IMG/VR virus record: IMGVR_UViG_3300009373_000023
Location: 1-32,691 of that record
DNA from: a virus
Direction: 5' to 3' (one strand)
Length of the DNA: 32,691 nucleotides
Shown one piece after another: positions 31,157 to 32,691 of the stretch. Numbering within the stretch: position 1 is the first letter of the stretch; each line of letters opens with the position of its first letter. The translations under genes and the position numbers were made by a program. Under the pieces are notes generated by a model. That model searched no databases. It was not told where the DNA came from and saw only the letters and a program-made list of their open reading frames with translations.

Positions 31157-31417
31157 ATGACACAGTGTAGTGAAAGGGTGAGTAGTGATGGGTGGCATTA
31201 TTATCACAGGGCGTATTGTTTACCTGAGTGTGAACGCAAGGCTGTAGTAGAACGAGATGGCAAGCCTTATTGTAAGATACATGACCCTGAGTATAAGAAG
31301 CAGAAGGATGCTAAACGTGAAGCACAGTATAGGGTAAATAGTTGCAAGCAGTGTTCTTACCACTTCCCTTATGACTTTTACTTGTATTGCCCTATCTGTA
31401 GTACTAAAAGGAGTTAG
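31157..31417 (+). CDS. Small Cys/His-rich zinc-binding-type protein
   Basis: 86 aa. Cysteines and histidines occur as AYCLPECERK, KPYCKIHDPEY, CKQC and CPIC, giving at least two metal sites; the first resembles a short treble-clef or KIHD-type finger, the second a zinc ribbon. GGAGGTAGGATT before the ATG nearly repeats the site of the gene at 30599. Likely nucleic-acid or protein binding; function unknown. Confidence 0.6.
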   Translation: MTQCSERVSSDGWHYYHRAYCLPECERKAVVERDGKPYCKIHDPEYKKQKDAKREAQYRVNSCKQCSYHFPYDFYLYCPICSTKRS

Positions 31418-31451
31418 CCCATAATAAGCCTAATAATGAAAGGGGAGATAG

Positions 31452-31706
31452 ATGAATATAGACTATCGTGCAATCCAAGCAGAGCTTGACCAGTTGGCTA
31501 ATCCGGTTGATGATAACGGACACCATCACGGAGCTAGGATAGAGATCAAAGTCAGACCGGACAAGGGCATGGCCGTCTCCGTCGGTATAGATGAATACGA
31601 GAGAGATAATAAAATGGGCTTTAGAATCAGGCTTAATCCTTCAAAAATTAGGTGCGAAGGGAAGCTATCAGAGTGCTTAGACTATGCAAAAAGATGCGTA
31701 ACCTAA
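31452..31706 (+). CDS. Hypothetical 84-aa protein
   Basis: MNIDYRAIQAELDQLANPVD, then GHHHGARIEIKVRPDKGMAV with three consecutive histidines, then alternating strands (GFRIRLNPSKIRCEG) and a helix (LSECLDYAKRCVT). Alpha-beta layout; no known family. AGGGGAGA precedes the ATG. Its base composition is richer in G+C than its neighbours, a possible sign of separate origin. Confidence 0.5.
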   Translation: MNIDYRAIQAELDQLANPVDDNGHHHGARIEIKVRPDKGMAVSVGIDEYERDNKMGFRIRLNPSKIRCEGKLSECLDYAKRCVT

Positions 31707-31730
31707 CAAATATAGGAAAGGGATTAAACT

Positions 31731-32132
31731 ATGTGGCTACTGTTGATAATTGGAATTGCTTTCGTCTGGTTAATGTATGAGACGAACTGGCTACGAGTGC
31801 AATTGGTTTATGGATTGCCCGAGTATAAGCCGATTACTGCCAAGCTAACCAAAGCACAATTAAAACAAAGCTTGGCAGAGAACTATGCCTGGGATAACTG
31901 TTTAAGTGCAATAAATTATGCTGATGGCAACTTTGAAGTGCTTGACTTCTGCGTAGAGGACTATTTGAGTGTAGTCGAGCAGGAAATAGGTTTGAGGTCT
32001 ATGCCCTATCATGGCCGGCACAAGGCTTTAATGCCCGGATGGGATAGCAACCAACTAGAGGTAATGAGGCAAGTCTATTCTGGTATGAAACCATATCAAG
32101 GGGGGGTTTATGAACATCTACGAGATGTGTAA
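31731..32132 (+). CDS. Hypothetical protein with N-terminal membrane helix
   Basis: 133 aa. Residues 2-16 (WLLLIIGIAFVWLMY) are a transmembrane helix or uncleaved signal anchor; the rest is polar and helical (KLTKAQLKQSLAENYAWD, CVEDYLSVVEQEIG). A short Gly/His/Pro segment (PYHGRHKALMPGW) lies near the C-terminus. It could act at the host membrane, for example against superinfection, but nothing specific is seen. The 3' end overlaps the next gene by 23 bp. Confidence 0.5.
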   Translation: MWLLLIIGIAFVWLMYETNWLRVQLVYGLPEYKPITAKLTKAQLKQSLAENYAWDNCLSAINYADGNFEVLDFCVEDYLSVVEQEIGLRSMPYHGRHKALMPGWDSNQLEVMRQVYSGMKPYQGGVYEHLRDV

Positions 32133-32310
32133 GCGCCATTACTTGAAAGAACATCTTGGAATATTGCCAGGATGGAATTGGTTAGAGGACCACGAACATG
32201 ACCTAGATGGATGGGAACCACAAGTCGAGTTAGATTTTGGCAGTTACAGACAAACGATGCGACTGAAAAAGCCGGAGACATTGAAAGAGGTTATCAAGGC
32301 AAATAAATAG
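32110..32310 (+). CDS. Hypothetical 66-aa protein
   Basis: Starts MNIYEMCKRHYLKEHLGILP, acidic middle with EDHEHDLDGWEPQVELD, ends in a basic helix (LKKPETLKEVIKANK). The SD AGGGGGG lies inside the end of the upstream gene and is followed by the ATG four bases later, so translation is coupled. No family recognised. Confidence 0.5.
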   Translation: MNIYEMCKRHYLKEHLGILPGWNWLEDHEHDLDGWEPQVELDFGSYRQTMRLKKPETLKEVIKANK

Positions 32311-32325
32311 GAAAGGAGAGATGTC

Positions 32326-32691
32326 ATGTGTGAATTTGTAAGCTGGATTGAAAAGGGGGACAAGGTTTATTTCCTGACAGGTGAGCAGGTCTTTAACACC
32401 AGGAAGGGGGAGGCTTTGCAAAAGTGGTGTGGTAGCCCTGATGACTACATTGGGCATGGGGCTATCAGGCACTACTATGGATTAGAGCAGGATGAGGGAA
32501 CAAACAAAGAATGTACCAACTTCTCCACACCAAAAAACTTTCCCAGTGTTATCTCGGAGGCAATAAAGAATGGTAAGATGAGAGGGCTGGCTATTGAGCT
32601 TCAATTACTCACCAAGCCAGCCTTTGCTGAGTATGCGAAGGTAAAGCAGCAAGCCTATGCTGAGTACAAGAAGGTAGAGCAGCAAGCCTAT
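32326..32691 (+). CDS. Phage early protein, partial, with 11-residue repeats
   Basis: 122 codons visible; the gene runs off the window. MCEFVSWIEKGDKVYFLTGE, KWCGSPDDYIGHGAIRHYYG and NKECTNFSTPKNFPSVISEA belong to a family I recall from many uncultivated phages, with unknown function. After residue 100 the sequence becomes repeats of AEYxKVxQQAY, two full units to the window edge. An upstream ATG at 32321 reads into a stop after six codons, so the ATG at 32326 is used with AGGAG upstream. Confidence 0.75.
   Translation, partial: MCEFVSWIEKGDKVYFLTGEQVFNTRKGEALQKWCGSPDDYIGHGAIRHYYGLEQDEGTNKECTNFSTPKNFPSVISEAIKNGKMRGLAIELQLLTKPAFAEYAKVKQQAYAEYKKVEQQAY
32626..32691 (+). repeat. 33-bp tandem repeat in frame
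   Basis: Two 33-bp units (32626-32658 and 32659-32691) encoding AEYAKVKQQAY and AEYKKVEQQAY; the array continues past the window. Unit ends are well conserved at the DNA level. Undecad repeats form long amphipathic helices. Confidence 0.85.

Noticed and set aside
32230-32472. 80-codon minus-strand frame
   Set aside because: Opposite two plus-strand genes with strong SD sites and no SD of its own.

Overview
This window is a piece of a tailed double-stranded DNA bacteriophage (or prophage) genome. The evidence is a large terminase, a portal, a coiled-coil scaffold-like protein and an N4-gp56-type major capsid protein in the usual packaging-to-head order. A DnaD-like replication protein and many very small ORFs with strong Shine-Dalgarno (SD) sites support this. 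SD motifs (AGGAGG-like) and sigma70-type promoters point to a bacterial host using the standard bacterial code. The host cannot be named from the sequence. No tape measure, tail tube, sheath or baseplate gene is visible, so a short-tailed (podovirus-like) virion is the most likely reading, although the rest of the genome is unseen.

Layout. From about 27.7 kb down to position 1 everything is on the minus strand: one long late operon that ends in an intrinsic terminator at 1-34. In transcription order it holds the small terminase, a group of tiny ORFs, the large terminase, the portal, a 581-aa Pro/Glu-rich protein and a 1480-aa polyvalent (LPD38-like) protein. A promoter plus terminator (attenuator-like) follows, then scaffold, major capsid, two small probable virion proteins and a LamG-like jellyroll protein. 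Next comes a 10-kb insert of enzymes (11.8-3.4 kb and flanks): two tandem GT4 glycosyltransferases, a zinc-ribbon protein, a YopX-domain protein, a B12-type radical SAM enzyme, a half-length polysaccharide pyruvyl transferase, a SPASM-type radical SAM enzyme, a calcineurin-like phosphoesterase and a GT2-TPR-GT4 fusion. The operon closes with an adaptor-like protein, a beta-propeller-like tail protein and two membrane proteins (holin candidates).

From 27.96 kb to the right end everything is on the plus strand: a solitary C5-cytosine methyltransferase carrying a long second ORF in its +1 frame, a 610-bp repeat-rich gap (possible origin or operator region), a ribbon-helix-helix regulator, a DnaD-like initiator, and a cassette of small mostly Cys-rich or unknown early proteins. 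The last ORF runs off the end in an 11-residue repeat.

How it fits together. The 27.7-27.96 kb divergent region carries two strong plus-strand promoters and a structured leader whose loop is complementary to the methyltransferase start region. Early genes would replicate and methylate the DNA. The late operon would package it and build the head and tail. The embedded glycan/radical SAM genes most likely modify a virion or host-surface glycan. Functional statements rest on motif recognition by eye; no searches were run.
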